A stretch of 64,000 bases of DNA from Typha latifolia (lineage: Eukaryota > Streptophyta > Magnoliopsida > Poales > Typhaceae). The notes under the pieces were generated by a model. That model worked only from the letters and a program-made list of their open reading frames with translations. It made no database searches and was not told the DNA's origin. This document shows positions 36,701 through 49,100 of this stretch, one piece after another. Position 1 is the first letter of the stretch. Every line of letters starts with the position of its first letter. The position numbers and the translations under genes are program-made. The DNA is taken from contig CM034100.1 in NCBI GenBank assembly GCA_019914945.1, positions 13,031,096 to 13,095,095 on the forward strand, written 5' to 3'.

Positions 36701-39340
36701 CAAAATTAATGATGGCTATCTTCTGGTGGGCAGTTAAAGACTCATACTATTTTATCCTTAATAGTTTGCAAGCAAGTGCAATTGGACCAACTTCTAATGG
36801 AGGTTTCAAACTAACATTTTTTTTCATTTTTTTTTTTGTGGGTAACAAAGTGGTGCTCAAGATATCTTTGTTTGTTGGAGATTAAAACTATGTGCTATTA
36901 AATCAAGCACTAATCTAAACTCTTGTTGGCTTAGTTAACTCATTTTAGAGGTTGAAAAATTTGCGGAGGTATTATAGAAACCTTTGTATTAATATTTGAT
37001 TCTGAATCTTATTTCATAATCTTTGATCCATGAAATTTGGAACGACCTATGAGGACTGAGCACTAGAGCCTACTTGGATTTCTTCTCATTTCTAGTTGAC
37101 TAAGAAAATTTTGAATGTAAAGTGATGTGACAATTTAAGAGAAAATCTACCATTTTGATTCTAATCCATTTGCTCTAATCAAGGGGCATAACATTTAACA
37201 TACCACATGGAATATATACATATAATAAGAATATATATATAGTTAGGCTAAAATTCAGAGCAGCTCACTCAATTTTTTTTTATATATATCATTTAACCCC
37301 CTTGTTATTCTGATATATAATTGCCTAACATAAGATTAATTTCTATATAAACCGACCAAAAATTCCGCTTTTGATTTACAACAATTAGTTGGGAAAATAG
37401 TTTTTTTTTTCCAAATTTCTTAAGCTTTATACCTTCTCTCATCTCAAATCCCCCCACTTTCGTATTTTGGACATGGTAAATTTTAAGGTAAAACTTTCAA
37501 AACTCCAACAATTTTGATGGAAAATTATCTTCGCCATTATCTTTGGTCTAGAAAACTAACGACCAAATATAGATCAGAACTACAAGACGGTTAAATAACT
37601 TAAACCAAAGTTTAGAAAAGATACTCTGAATTGCGACAAAAGCATGGATGAGTAAATTGTATTTTACCCTAAAATACAAACCTAATGCCTCAAACTCAAG
37701 TGGTCAAACTGGATATATTAAAATGTGTCATGATTTTATTTCAGTGGTTTTTGCACGATGACAAAACAAAAATGATATATAAGATTTGATTCTTTTGTGA
37801 ATCAATTAATTGCACTATATATATATATTTTTTTACCTAAACATTGAGCAATAGTTTTTCTTGCTAACAATGCTTTATTTATAATTAGAAGGCAGTTCAC
37901 ATACAATTCCACCAAGCATTTGACAAGTTTGGAGAAGGTTTAGTTAGCTTAATTAGTATGTTGCTAATATCTAATAAGATATAATGAGAAATTGGTAAGC
38001 ACATCTTTGTCCTTTCAACCAACTTAGATTTCAAGAACTTTTGACTTTGGTTTTAAAGATTCCATATTAGATAGAGATGAAACATTGATTGATCCTCTAC
38101 ATATATTACTTTAAATGACCAAGCTATGAGTCTTTATTAAATATTATGCTCATCAATGAGGAGATTTCAACAAAAATATGCCAGCAAATTGTGTGAGGGG
38201 AAGTTGAGTGTTATTATCACTAATTAGCAATTAGTGAGAAAGCATGAAGCAATTAAGAGGAGGAAATACTAACTAAACAACTGGCAACACCTCAGAGAAT
38301 TCCCAATTGTAACACATGTACAGTAGCAAGAGGCAAAAATGTGCTAATAATATGAAGAGGATTATTTAATGAACCATTATTTAACATAAACCTAACAAGT
38401 AACTCAAGAGATTTATTTTTTCATCTTGAATGCTAATTGTTGCGAAAAACAATGTTAAAGAGTATTAAGTTTAGCGGGATTTCTGATTTGATATATAGAT
38501 AAAAAAAAAGAGAAATTAAATTTTTACTCTGTGGTTATTCACTTTACTTTTCTATATTTACATTCGTGCAAAATTTACCTCTTTTATGGTTATATCCAAA
38601 CTAAAATAGTTATTTTTTCTATTATATTTTATCAAACATATGTTGAATTTAAAAATACTTTTCACAAACAAAGTTATAGATGCTTGTATAAGCTTATCAA
38701 TTCAAAATAATATCTAATCAGATTTTAGATGACAAAAATATGTCAAATATATATATATATATATATATATCCTATCTTTATTATTTAAAATTTAGTTATA
38801 ATTATTTTATATGAGTTAGATAATTTATCCAAGTCTCTACAACTTTGTATCTTCAAATTCAACCTTTCGTAAAAGATGATGAGAAAAGTAACCGTTACAT
38901 TTTAGTCTAGACTATAAGACAGTAATATTATACAAAAAAAACTATAGGAGGATAAAATAAATTTATGCTAACCATACGAGGTAAATATATATATATATAT
39001 ATATATATTTAAAAAAGATAAAGAACAGAAGCCCTGGATATGCATGCTAATAGTCTGAAGAATTTATACAAAGTTTGAGGCCTCCTACCAACTACCACTA
39101 AAGCTAATAATAATAATGGTTGGCAGAAATTTCATTTTTCAACCCAAGAAAAGAAAGGGTAGTTTGATATGTGGGTGTACTGCACTACAATGTGAATTAG
39201 ACGCCAAGCTTTAAACTACCCTTGAAACTTAGCTCACAATCTTGACAAGAAGAACTATCAAATATACACAAAAAACCCCCCCAAAAGGTGACCTCCTTTG
39301 ACCTCCCCCACTATTTATTTTCTCTCTTTTTTTTTTACCT
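33770..39340. other. Long AT-rich intergenic region, no gene seen
   Basis: The first about 300 bases are probably the 3' untranslated region of the previous gene. Near 34281 a GGTTCAAATCTC string resembles a tRNA B-box but has no A-box partner at the right distance. AT runs occur near 37815, 38749-38770 and 38985-39007, and a GTTA run near 36199-36214. Open frames here (for example 35110-35325) have no coding signature. Confidence 0.55.
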
Positions 39341-39342
39341 TC

Positions 39343-39346
<4 letters not shown>

Positions 39347-39386
<40 letters not shown>
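39347..39386 (+). repeat. (CT)n run just upstream of a TATA box
   Basis: Twenty CT units ending eight bases before the TATA box of the following gene. Such pyrimidine patches are frequent around plant core promoters. Confidence 0.9.
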
Positions 39387-39388
<2 letters not shown>

Positions 39389-39393
39389 GACTC

Positions 39394-39487
39394 TATAAAT
39401 AGAGAGCTGAACGAGGTTCCGAACACCACTCCACAATCTTGAAAACTCCAAGAATACCAACGAAGTTGTGTATATATATCTATATAT
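39394..39487 (+). promoter_or_regulatory. TATA box and 5' leader of the 39488 gene
   Basis: TATAAATA at 39394-39401 is a near-consensus TATA box. It places the transcription start near 39425 and leaves a leader of about 60 bases before the ATG at 39488. Confidence 0.75.
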
Positions 39488-39868
39488 ATGGCATTTGGGC
39501 TACTTCGGAGCGTGGGCTCCCTGGTGAGCGCGTGCTCGAAGCGGGTCTCACGTGCGGTCCGGAGGCTCCGGTGCGGCCCCTCCCTCTCCCGCCGGTCCGT
39601 CGTCCATTTCCTCGGCGGGTCGAGCAAGAAGATTGCCGAGGGGGGGAAGGAGCAGAGGGTCGCGGAGGAGCGCGGCGTGGAGTCGGACGGCGGGGATGGG
39701 GTGTGGCGGAGGACGATACTGATGGGGGAGAAGTGCCAACCGTTGGATTTCTCCGGGGTCATTTATTACGATGCCGACGGAAAGAGGCTCCGGGAGGTGC
39801 CCCCACCGCGGTCGCCGCTGCGGAGCCCGTTGCATTCTTTCTCTCTCGTCACCGCCGGTGATAAATAG
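39488..39868 (+). CDS. Single-exon small basic plant protein of unknown function
   Basis: An uninterrupted frame of 126 residues begins at the first ATG after a good TATA box. The N-terminal third is very basic (MAFGLLRSVGSLVSACSKRV, then several Arg) and could be amphipathic or a targeting signal. The C-terminal part holds a block that looks conserved in a family of short plant proteins: WRRTILMGEKCQPLDFSGVI followed by YYDADGKRL, then a Pro/Arg/Ser tail. I recall this block from uncharacterised plant proteins but know no function. High GC compared with its surroundings supports real coding. The overlapping frame at 39439-39861 starts upstream of a sensible ATG and is a GC-rich shadow. Confidence 0.8.
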   Translation: MAFGLLRSVGSLVSACSKRVSRAVRRLRCGPSLSRRSVVHFLGGSSKKIAEGGKEQRVAEERGVESDGGDGVWRRTILMGEKCQPLDFSGVIYYDADGKRLREVPPPRSPLRSPLHSFSLVTAGDK

Positions 39869-39871
39869 CAA

Positions 39872-40810
39872 GGGCGGTAACTGACGACAAAACCTTTCAC
39901 CAACTCTTTACGTGTTACAAGAAGCTATCAGTCACACACCCTTTCTTCTTAAAATTCCTCTCGAATTTCTTTTTGGTGTTTTAGTTAGTAAATCCACCCT
40001 TGATTAAATGTATTTATACCGAGAAAAATAAATAAGATATAACTAGACTATATTAGTCTTATTTACAATAATATGGAAATTGTCTTACAATTAAATTAGG
40101 ATTGACTGCACAGTTTTGTTTTCTTTTTCTACAATTTTGTGTATTATTGTACAAATTAATAGAGATATTTCCAAAACAATTCAAACCTCATAGAGAAGTC
40201 TAATTGCTTTTTATCACTGCCTTTTTTCTTTATAAAAATGCAGAGCTGCTAGTATCATCAAGAAGTTGAAATACTCGAAATATATTAAGATTCCTGTGCC
40301 CCTAGTGAAGATTTTTCATAGATGAGAATATGAGAAAGGAGAGTGTGCTTCTTTCCACCAAATGGATCCAACAACACCTTATTGCCATGACACCTAGAGA
40401 GAGAATTTTGTTATAAAAGCTGAATGTCTATATGTCCTACCTTATTGCATTCAGAAACTTTTCATGCCAACACTGAGGTCGAGTCAGTGTAAATCCAAGG
40501 TTCTAAGTATCTGTTTCGGGATCAGATGCTTAAAAAAACAACATATATAGGTCGTATCGGCTGTACCCATCCTTCATATCGGACGATTTGAATTGAGGAT
40601 TGGCCGATCTGTTTCAGCGATACAGATCAGGATTGACCCATACTTCATTCCATGTGTAAATCTATACTGATATGTGGAGTGATGAAGGAAAAAGAACACA
40701 AATTGAATTCTTACCAACATCATAATGCTTATTCTCTATTCTGCATTTCCATGAAAAGGAATACATACAATAATTGCAGCCAGATCTCTTTTCTCCATGC
40801 TGACATGCAA
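39872..40810. other. Intergenic DNA between convergent genes, with a dispersed repeat
   Basis: Holds the 3' ends of the plus-strand gene on the left and the minus-strand gene on the right. A segment at about 40480-40650 is rich in GTATCGG, CGATAC and GGATC words and resembles two other tracts in the window (around 53560-53720 and 63090-63250); it may be a decayed DNA transposon. Confidence 0.4.
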
Positions 40811-40813
40811 ATC

Positions 40814-43800
40814 TTACCGGAGTTTAACCACGAGGTTCCTGTCAGTAAATTTAGCGCCTATAACCTTCCCATGCATATTGGGAGGCAACTTTATGATGCG
40901 TCTTTGGTCCCCCGCTTCTACAAGCAACTCTGATCCACCTCGATACTGCATGTATTAGATCATCAAGAGTTGATTAGTGTAATAAAGATGTACAAGTAAC
41001 TAGATTTTGCCAAGATAGAAAAAAGAGAAGAAAAAAAAACAATCATGACACTTGTTAAACATGGAAATAATAGAGTTCTGATCAAGACAACAATTTGAGT
41101 TTGGTACTACCTCACTCTGTATATTCTACATTAGCAAAGAATTGTGACACAGAACTCACAACAAGACCAGGCACCTATTATTGCATGTAGTATATATACT
41201 TTGTGACTTACTGATGAAAAGGATATGGTGGAAAGAAATAACACTAACTGCCTATAACTACTACAGCAACTCGTGAGCCATTTAACTTTATTAAGGTAAA
41301 ATTATCTGTTATCTATGGACCATCATTTCCTTCTCTATTTCCTGTTCATATTTCCATTCTTTCCTAAACAAGCAATCAATGGTAAAAAATAGTTTTCCCA
41401 CTTTCTTGCTTAACTAATTTATCACTATGCAAGCATGCTTGCTGGAAGAACAAGCATTATTGCATTATGAGAAAAAAAATTTATTGTGCTTGAGAAAACA
41501 AATAGAAGGATAAAAGAATTCTGCAAAAAGTTGTCAGGTACTTCGCTGACAGAGTAACCAAATCTACAGAGGAAGCATCTAGATTTTCTCCATGATAAAT
41601 ATGAAATGTCAACTAACAAAATTACCTAGAGGATACAATTTCACACTCACTAGCTTCATCAACTCTTCTTTCTGGGAACAACATAAGATTAGGAAGGCAT
41701 CACAGGAAAATGGTACTTCTTCATACTCCACTAAATTAACTAATTCAAACTCAAAAGCAGAAACCAACTAAATACAGTGTGATTATATCATCTATGATTT
41801 CATGAAGGCTCACAATTTTTAAAATTTAACCAAGATATGCAAGAAGTAGAATAAAGGAAGAAAAATTGAGATGGTTGAGTAGTGAGGTATAGAACAAAAT
41901 AAGTTTAAGCCAAAAGGAAGATATCTGATTCATAGCAAAAGTCAGCAAGGATGATTTCTAGAGGAATTAAGAAAAGATAGTGCAGAAAGCAGAGGGAAGA
42001 AGGCACAAAACTCCCATCCACTGTAATGCATCCAATTCAGCTCTATTGAGAAAATGACAACAAATTTGATGTATAAGTTCTCAGAAATGTGATGCCTATG
42101 TGCAAATTTGCAGGTGAATTTAGCTAGATGAACCACCAAACATAGATTTGAAAATTTGAATACGACCTATGGTAATTAGAATCACAGCCCATAATTTTCT
42201 ACCGAGCAAGTATGCCAAGTAATGCATATGTAGGGCATCTCTGGCAGTATTTGATGGCATGAAGAAGATGTATGGTGTCTATAATTATGTTCAGTATGTT
42301 TGGTAGACTTACATAAGTTCTTTATTTGAGCCTCTATTCATGTAAAAGAATTCTGATAATAGAAATGAAATATTAGGGATGATGAAGCAATCTTGATCTC
42401 TTATTGAGTGGGTCAAGACAATTGTGAATAATATAAGACATATAAAGCAACATGGATTAGTGACATACTTGGTATAACTTGACTTCAGATTTATCAAAGC
42501 CAGGCATGAAAAGGGTCACTGTTTTCTGCAGAGAATCAAAGGTAACTGAAGGGCGGAAATATATGTCTGCCCCAAGGAGATCTTTTGTACTTTGGTCTAA
42601 ACAATCTAGTTTTGTTTCCCACTCAACAAAGGGATCTGTCCCAATATATGGCAGAAGTGCAAAGGATAGTGGGGAAAACTTCTCAGCAACTTCTTGTGTC
42701 ACTGCATAAGATTGAGGATTAAAACCAAGTGCTCCACATATATGAGTTCCAGCTTGAATTGCACAACCCCAATAACGCAATGCACAACTTATAGATACTG
42801 ATCTCATTGGATCCATCACAAGGTAGCATCTGAACTTCGACGAGTCAGTGAATGATGCAGATGCTCTCTGCAGAAGACAGCAGGAGATCCATGACATCAT
42901 TTAAGATAGGAGAGTTACTATCAACAGGAAATGAAAACAAGATAGAGTTCTAGTCAGAAAGTACCTCCAAAATTTGTTCAACCTCATTCCAAATATCTGT
43001 ACTGGTTTTCCCTTCACTGATTCCACTGTTTAGATTTATAGAATCATATGCTAATTTTAAGAGTGAAGGAGAAGTTAATCTTCCAATGTCTGTCTTCTCA
43101 GACATGCTCCTCATGTACTTTAAGTACCACCTGGCTTTCACAAAATAAGATTATCATACTTACAGAATATGATCTAAGGCCAAACTAAGAGGACCTTTAC
43201 CTTGCTCTCTCAGTGACACCGATCAGGCGTAGTGTCTCCTCAGTGCTGATGCCATCATAAATTACCATATCAAACTCTTTTGGTGCAGCATTCCTTTCAT
43301 CAGAACGAAAATTTACCAGCTTCTGAAGGGCTAATGCTGAAAAAATTGAATCCATTCCAGGTAAAACTCCAAGCTCTTCTCCAACAATCTATTCTATTGA
43401 TAACAATAACCCAGTTGAGCATCTTTGTTAGATCTTCAAATGGACGAGGACAAAAGACATATTTCTCCACCTATAACACTTTTAACAATCACATACCCAC
43501 CCCTTGAAGGACTCCCTGAGTCAGATTTAGACGTGCATCAACTTTCTTCATTCGGTTAAGAGGCTCAAGTAGCATCTGTCAGTTTTACCAAAACAAATAC
43601 AAAATCAAGACCTTCGTCTATCTATTTATCTATTTCAATTTTCAAAAGATGAAGAGGGTATACAAAATTACTTTGCTAGTTTCCAGTTTGACAGCAGAAA
43701 GGTTATCACTGCACTCAGTTGGACTTGGACCGCTTCCAATCTTACAACCCATCAGCTGTTCTGCAGTCGGATCTTGAGAATGTATTACCAGGCATGTGCG

Positions 43801-44451
43801 CAGTCCTTCACTTGCATAATACTGATAAATGACATAAGGAAGTGTTTAAAATTCAAATCTGCTACACTAACAATTCTAATCTTTATTACATTCTATACTT
43901 ATACTTCGTAAATTGAACACCTAAGAAGAAATCCACTTCACAGCAGCATGCATCGAGTATATTGCATTAGGGAATACAGCAACATTGGGATATTAGCAAG
44001 ATGAGATATTTTTGTACTTAAGCAAAGAAAAGTGAAAGTAATGCGTTGAGACGAATAATGCTACCACATCTAAATTACACAGAAACAAAGTCCAGGTTGC
44101 GGATTGCAGCATTAGCAGGAATTTCCGAATTGCACAGCCCAACAAAGATAAGATATTGATATAGGTATAAATCCACGAAATTAATCGAAAATCGACGAAA
44201 TATAGAAAGGAATGGGCAGGAGAACGCGAATGAACCCAAAATGATCCCACCTTGGCGGCGAGAACCGCTGCGGTGGTCTTCCCGGAACCGCCTTTGCCCA
44301 AGAAAGTGACCAGCTTCGTGGGACTTTGGGAAGACTCGCGTGAATTGGCCATAAACCTTGCTCCATTTCGCCCGCGAGGTACTCTAAGGTTTCGGAATAA
44401 GCGGGTTAGGTTTTCAGAGAAGAGGGAAGGATAGAGAACGCAGATAGCCAT
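40814..44451 (-). CDS. ArsA/GET3-like P-loop ATPase, At1g26090 type, probably chloroplast
   Basis: Seven exons on the minus strand join in frame into 436 residues: 44251-44451, 43672-43821, 43501-43575, 43201-43388, 42965-43130, 42469-42867 and 40814-40945. The P-loop GKGGSGKTT lies at residues 52-60, after an Arg-rich N-terminus that fits a plastid transit peptide. The Walker B/switch region is [11 protein letters not shown] (about 181-191), where canonical ArsA/GET3 has a DTAPTGHT-type switch. Other conserved pieces are [48 protein letters not shown] and the C-terminal [15 protein letters not shown]. Domain order and length match Arabidopsis At1g26090, annotated as a chloroplast protein of unknown role. 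Canonical relatives deliver tail-anchored proteins; this branch may not. Met34 could be an alternative start giving a form without the transit peptide. Gene call very firm, function unknown. Confidence 0.93.
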
Positions 44452-44458
44452 GGAGGAG

Positions 44459-44500
44459 GATGGAGGTGGGAGGTGGGAGGTGGGAGGTGAGAGGTGGACG
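44459..44500. repeat. GGAGGTG heptamer tandem repeat in the leader of the ATPase gene
   Basis: Four to five near-perfect copies of GGGAGGT/GGAGGTG sit immediately upstream of the start codon; on the transcribed strand they read CACCTCC. Confidence 0.8.
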
Positions 44501-46110
44501 GTGCTCGGGTTGGGTGGTGGATTGAGGTATAGTCACCTGAGGTGGCGTTACCGAGAATGAGAGCTCGTGAAAAAAAAAAAAAATTTACAAATCACACCCT
44601 ATATTTTATTTATTTTATTAAGATAGGTGAAAAAAATAGAAGGATATAAAAAGTAAGAGGGAATGATGATTGTGTTTTAGTAACTTGGTCAACATTAATT
44701 AGTCAAAATAGTATTAATATGTTAAATAAAAATTATAAGAGAAAATAAAAAAATAAAAGTTCTCGATACAAAATCTTCAAAAACAGATTAGAGTATGATT
44801 TATAAAAATAAATAAATAAGACTTTTTTTATTTAATATTTTTTAATTAAAACTATTTTAGATTTTTCTCCCTCCATGTTAGGCATGCTGACTAGGCTGAG
44901 GTGATGCTGCCTTTAGAGGAGAACTTTCAAGTCCTTGGTAAAAATAAAAATAAAACAATAATAAATAATAATAAAAAGGTTTTCTGGTCTGGCTTTTAGA
45001 AACATTCCATTAGAAATTATGAAATTTTGGGTGTCTTTGGATGCTTTACCCTTTCTTTCCTTTTTCCAAGGATGACAGTTATGACATTTAATAATAATAA
45101 TAATTATTTTATTTATATTTTATGCTTCACTTTTTAATTTAAACTTCCAAATAACTTCATAAATTGAAATATCTGAAATTGTCTTTATTCAGTAGACACC
45201 AAAATTATATTTGTTGTTATGATAAAGAAAAGAAATAAAGTAGGATTAGTCTATAAATTGTATTCTGTCTGTACAAGTATATCAAAAGAATAAGAATAAT
45301 GAAAATTATCCTATTTGGTTTAGTTAGTCGAATTGGTGAGTTATATACTTCTATTATAGTTATAAATAAAGAGATAATTATTTCTAAATCTCTTGACCTA
45401 TTACTTGCCCACTTTTTTTCTATTAATATTATTAAAAAATTAAAAGAAATTAGATAGTTGAGAAGATCAAAGTGTCACACAAATTAAATAAGTCTTATAT
45501 GAAAATAGGCAATAATTCAGGATCTGTAGTATAATTAACCCTTAAGATATAATCATCTCGGATATGAGCTAAATGCAAGATGCTATATACAAATCTAACA
45601 AAATAATATCAGAACTGCAAAAGTAATTGTTCTGCTCCATGAGAAACTAATTAATGCCCCTAAAAGTGTATCAAAGTTCAACCAGAAATATAATGGGATA
45701 AAAATAACTGTGAAAGGTAAGTGCGCAATGGAAATGGGGCTATAATTAAGACAGTGACTTATGCTGGACAAGAATTGGAAGGAAATAAAATTAGCTAAAA
45801 AGCATTAAAATGTAGAACTTTTCTCTTTTACTGATAATCCTCAGTCATGAATCACCGATCAGAAAATTTAAAGGTAAACATGAACACAAAAGTCATATCG
45901 GTCGCAGCATTGACATACTGGCAGACTGCCAACTTAATTTGCCTAGAAAAATGATCTAACCACTATCAGATAACTAAACTGAAGGTTATGTTGCCAACTC
46001 TCCAGGGAGATGATATAACATTAAGATGACAAAAGAATTGCGGATGATAAAAATGCTGTACTGCCTTCCATTGATTCTTGCATATCATTGCTGTCAGATT
46101 GGGTTTCCAT
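44501..46110. other. Intergenic AT-rich DNA between two minus-strand genes
   Basis: The left few hundred bases should contain the ATPase promoter (transcribed leftward) and the right end the 3' untranslated region of the SLH-like gene. No TATA box I trust, no gene, no recognisable transposon. Confidence 0.5.
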
Positions 46111-46114
46111 ATAT

Positions 46115-49100
46115 TTATTCGTTGTGGCACTGCCATCTCCTCACAGCCTGTTCTAGGACCTTAGCCCGAGCACGGGCTCGCATTGCTTCCTCCTCTACCC
46201 AGGATCTGTGGAGTATCAACCTCAAATAATGAGCATCATATAAAGAGCAACTGGTTTATTTGTAGAAGTGCACAAAAGAAAAATTAGAAGAAACAATGAT
46301 GCTACTGGCACAAAGCCAGGAAGTGATATCACCACATGGAATTACTAAAAGGTTGTGAAATATAAAATTGTGTCACAAGTAAATAATTGTCAAGCGAAGG
46401 TGATTAAATTAAACAATCTCTCATTCAATGCTGCTCATTTTAGAAAAGATATTCTCATATAAGCTCCAAGTTTGAAGTCATATCTTCCAACAATCCAACT
46501 ATAAAACAAGAAAAATGATATTGGATGGCGACAGACGAAATTCTCACTGTTTTATATTATATGTGCAAATAAATCAGCTAATTCAAATACATTGGGAAGA
46601 TTCATAATCTGTCATAAGCTTCATTTTACTGCATGAGAATATCCTCAAACAATGACCATTAGCTGAACTCCCTCTTCTTTCATTTACAGAATATAAGTTT
46701 ACTCCCTAGATGTCGTGAATCTCTTAAAAACTACCATGTCAAAGGGTCGAAACATAAACATGAAATGATGAAATGGGGATGAAGTAGGGTGACTTCTAGG
46801 TGTAAAGAAGAAATAAGTACGCCAAGTGATAAATTGCACAAAAGCATGCGCCTACAAACATGAGCAAATATACATAAACTCCAAAAAAGGATGGATATGA
46901 AAACAAGATTGATTCTCTTGACAAGAGCCAAATTGCTAAAAGCTGAAACTCCGGGGCATAACAATAATTTGCAAGACATGCAATTATCTATTATCATGCA
47001 GTCTTCATTCTGGATCAAACTCTTTGGCTTCTAGTCAAAATGAATCCTATTTGAATATAAAGCACCAGACAGTTTCATTGTAGCAAAGCCTTATTCTTTG
47101 TAATAGGTTGAGTTCTTTAAAGGTCCGATATTCAGGTTGATTGGACAAAAAAAAACTCCACTTGATGACTTTGACTCTAATATTTCAAAAAGTTGATCCT
47201 ACCAGATCAGACTCAGAGTCCTCTTTCCCCTCTATTATTAGACACAGAATTCTTTAACAGCAAAAGAACAAGGGTTTGAACTTTGAAGATGACCATCATC
47301 ACCTTTTATTGAAAACTCCACTACTAATACAGCTTCCCATAGCATGTACCGATTTGCAAATATGTTGTGTCCTCATAATTTACATAGTATGTAACTAAAG
47401 AAACCTATCTCAAGTTTAATTGATGCAGGTATCAGGTTCAGACATAAGTTTTTAGATGTGATGTATAACAGATAAAAGAACTACATAACCCTACCTATGG
47501 ATGCATTAAGTGGTCTCAAATCACCATGCTGTGACGGTACAACAAAAATATGTGAAACATCAAAGCATAAAAATCTATCTATAAACTAGCTGTTGTTCCT
47601 ACAATACCATACTTGACTTTCAACATATGCGTAAATTCTCTTGTGTATGTAACATGTTTATTCATAACTAGCGCCTTGTCTACATGAACGAAATATGGAT
47701 CATTATTCATTAGACATGCATTTGTGTGACCTCATGATTATCATGTTTAGCCCATGGTAATTGTGTAAATAGATATATCAGACATATAAGAGCTGTTATA
47801 AATTTATAATGGCATGATGGCTGTTGTAACAGTATAAGGATCACTAGACATAAAATGCATCATGCAATAAGAGCAAAAGCGCATGACCAGCAAAATGAGA
47901 ACTGAAATTGGTTATTTAAACAAAACACAATAATGAAACTTTCTCCCAAAATATGCTACATAATCTTATCATTAGAAGTAATCTAGAAATAATGGCCAGA
48001 ATAGGCTCACCTAAGTATATGGAGAGCTTCTTTCTCAGCTTCCAATATCGACTTTGCTTCAATCACAACATCATGCTTGATGCACATGTCAGAAGACATT
48101 TTCTCCAAAGCCTGTTGCTCAGCCATAAGACTAGCTCTTTCAATGTCAAGTTTATCATACAAGTCATCGACTTCTTCCTTTAAACTCAACAGCAACTGCT
48201 GCTGGCAATCAAGAACTGATTTTTCCTTCATATACTCGGCGAGGCTCTCTTCTCGATTTGTTCTCTCTTTCTCCAAATCAAGCAACGCAATCTGAAGGCC
48301 TTTCCTGACCTCAATCTCATGGTCCTTTTCTTTCTTTAACTTCTCCTCCCAGTATTTCTGTATTTCTCCTCTGCAAATAAATTCTGCCCTGATTTCATCC
48401 ATCTCAACAAACCTTGACAAATTTTCAGACTCAATTCTTGATATTTCAGCATGGATTGCTTCTTCCATTCTGCCAGCAATCAATGCAACTGCAGCTTGAG
48501 CTTTTGTTACTGGTTTATATGGCTGAAGACGTCTGGTATTTCCTGTTACAGATAGACATAGAAAAAGAAGAAGAAAAAAAAATGAATACATAAGAGAGGC
48601 AAAATAAAGAATCATACGAATTTATATAGAATATTTAATAAATAAAGGAATGCAGTAATCACTAACCAACAAATGATCCAAAATCCAGCATAAATAATAC
48701 TTGATAACATGCAGCTCAAGTAGCAATATCCATGTCATATCTCACAATCTGTTCCTACTTCCAAGTTCCAATAACAGAACAGAATTCCAGGTCTTCTAAT
48801 AATCTTGTGACAAGAGAAAGGTAGGCCATCTAACTATCATTATAAGATATTACAGGCATAGGAATCAGGCGTTTACCTGAAACCAATTCTTTCTATCTAG
48901 TTAAACTAATTAATCTCCAAACTGACAAAATCCAGAGCTGTCAACAATCAATTCATCATTAAGAGTGTACAACCCTCATCGATGAATTATTATATGTTGA
49001 ATGCCATTAGCAGGAAATCTAAGTCACTGGGAGACTACAAGCTTGAAAGATGGACTACCTCCAATAAAATATGGCCTTAGGATTTGTAATGCAACAGTAG

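Noticed and set aside
39439..39861. 140-codon frame overlapping the 39488 gene
   Set aside because: It is a GC-rich shadow in another frame; the 39488 frame has the conserved block and the better start.
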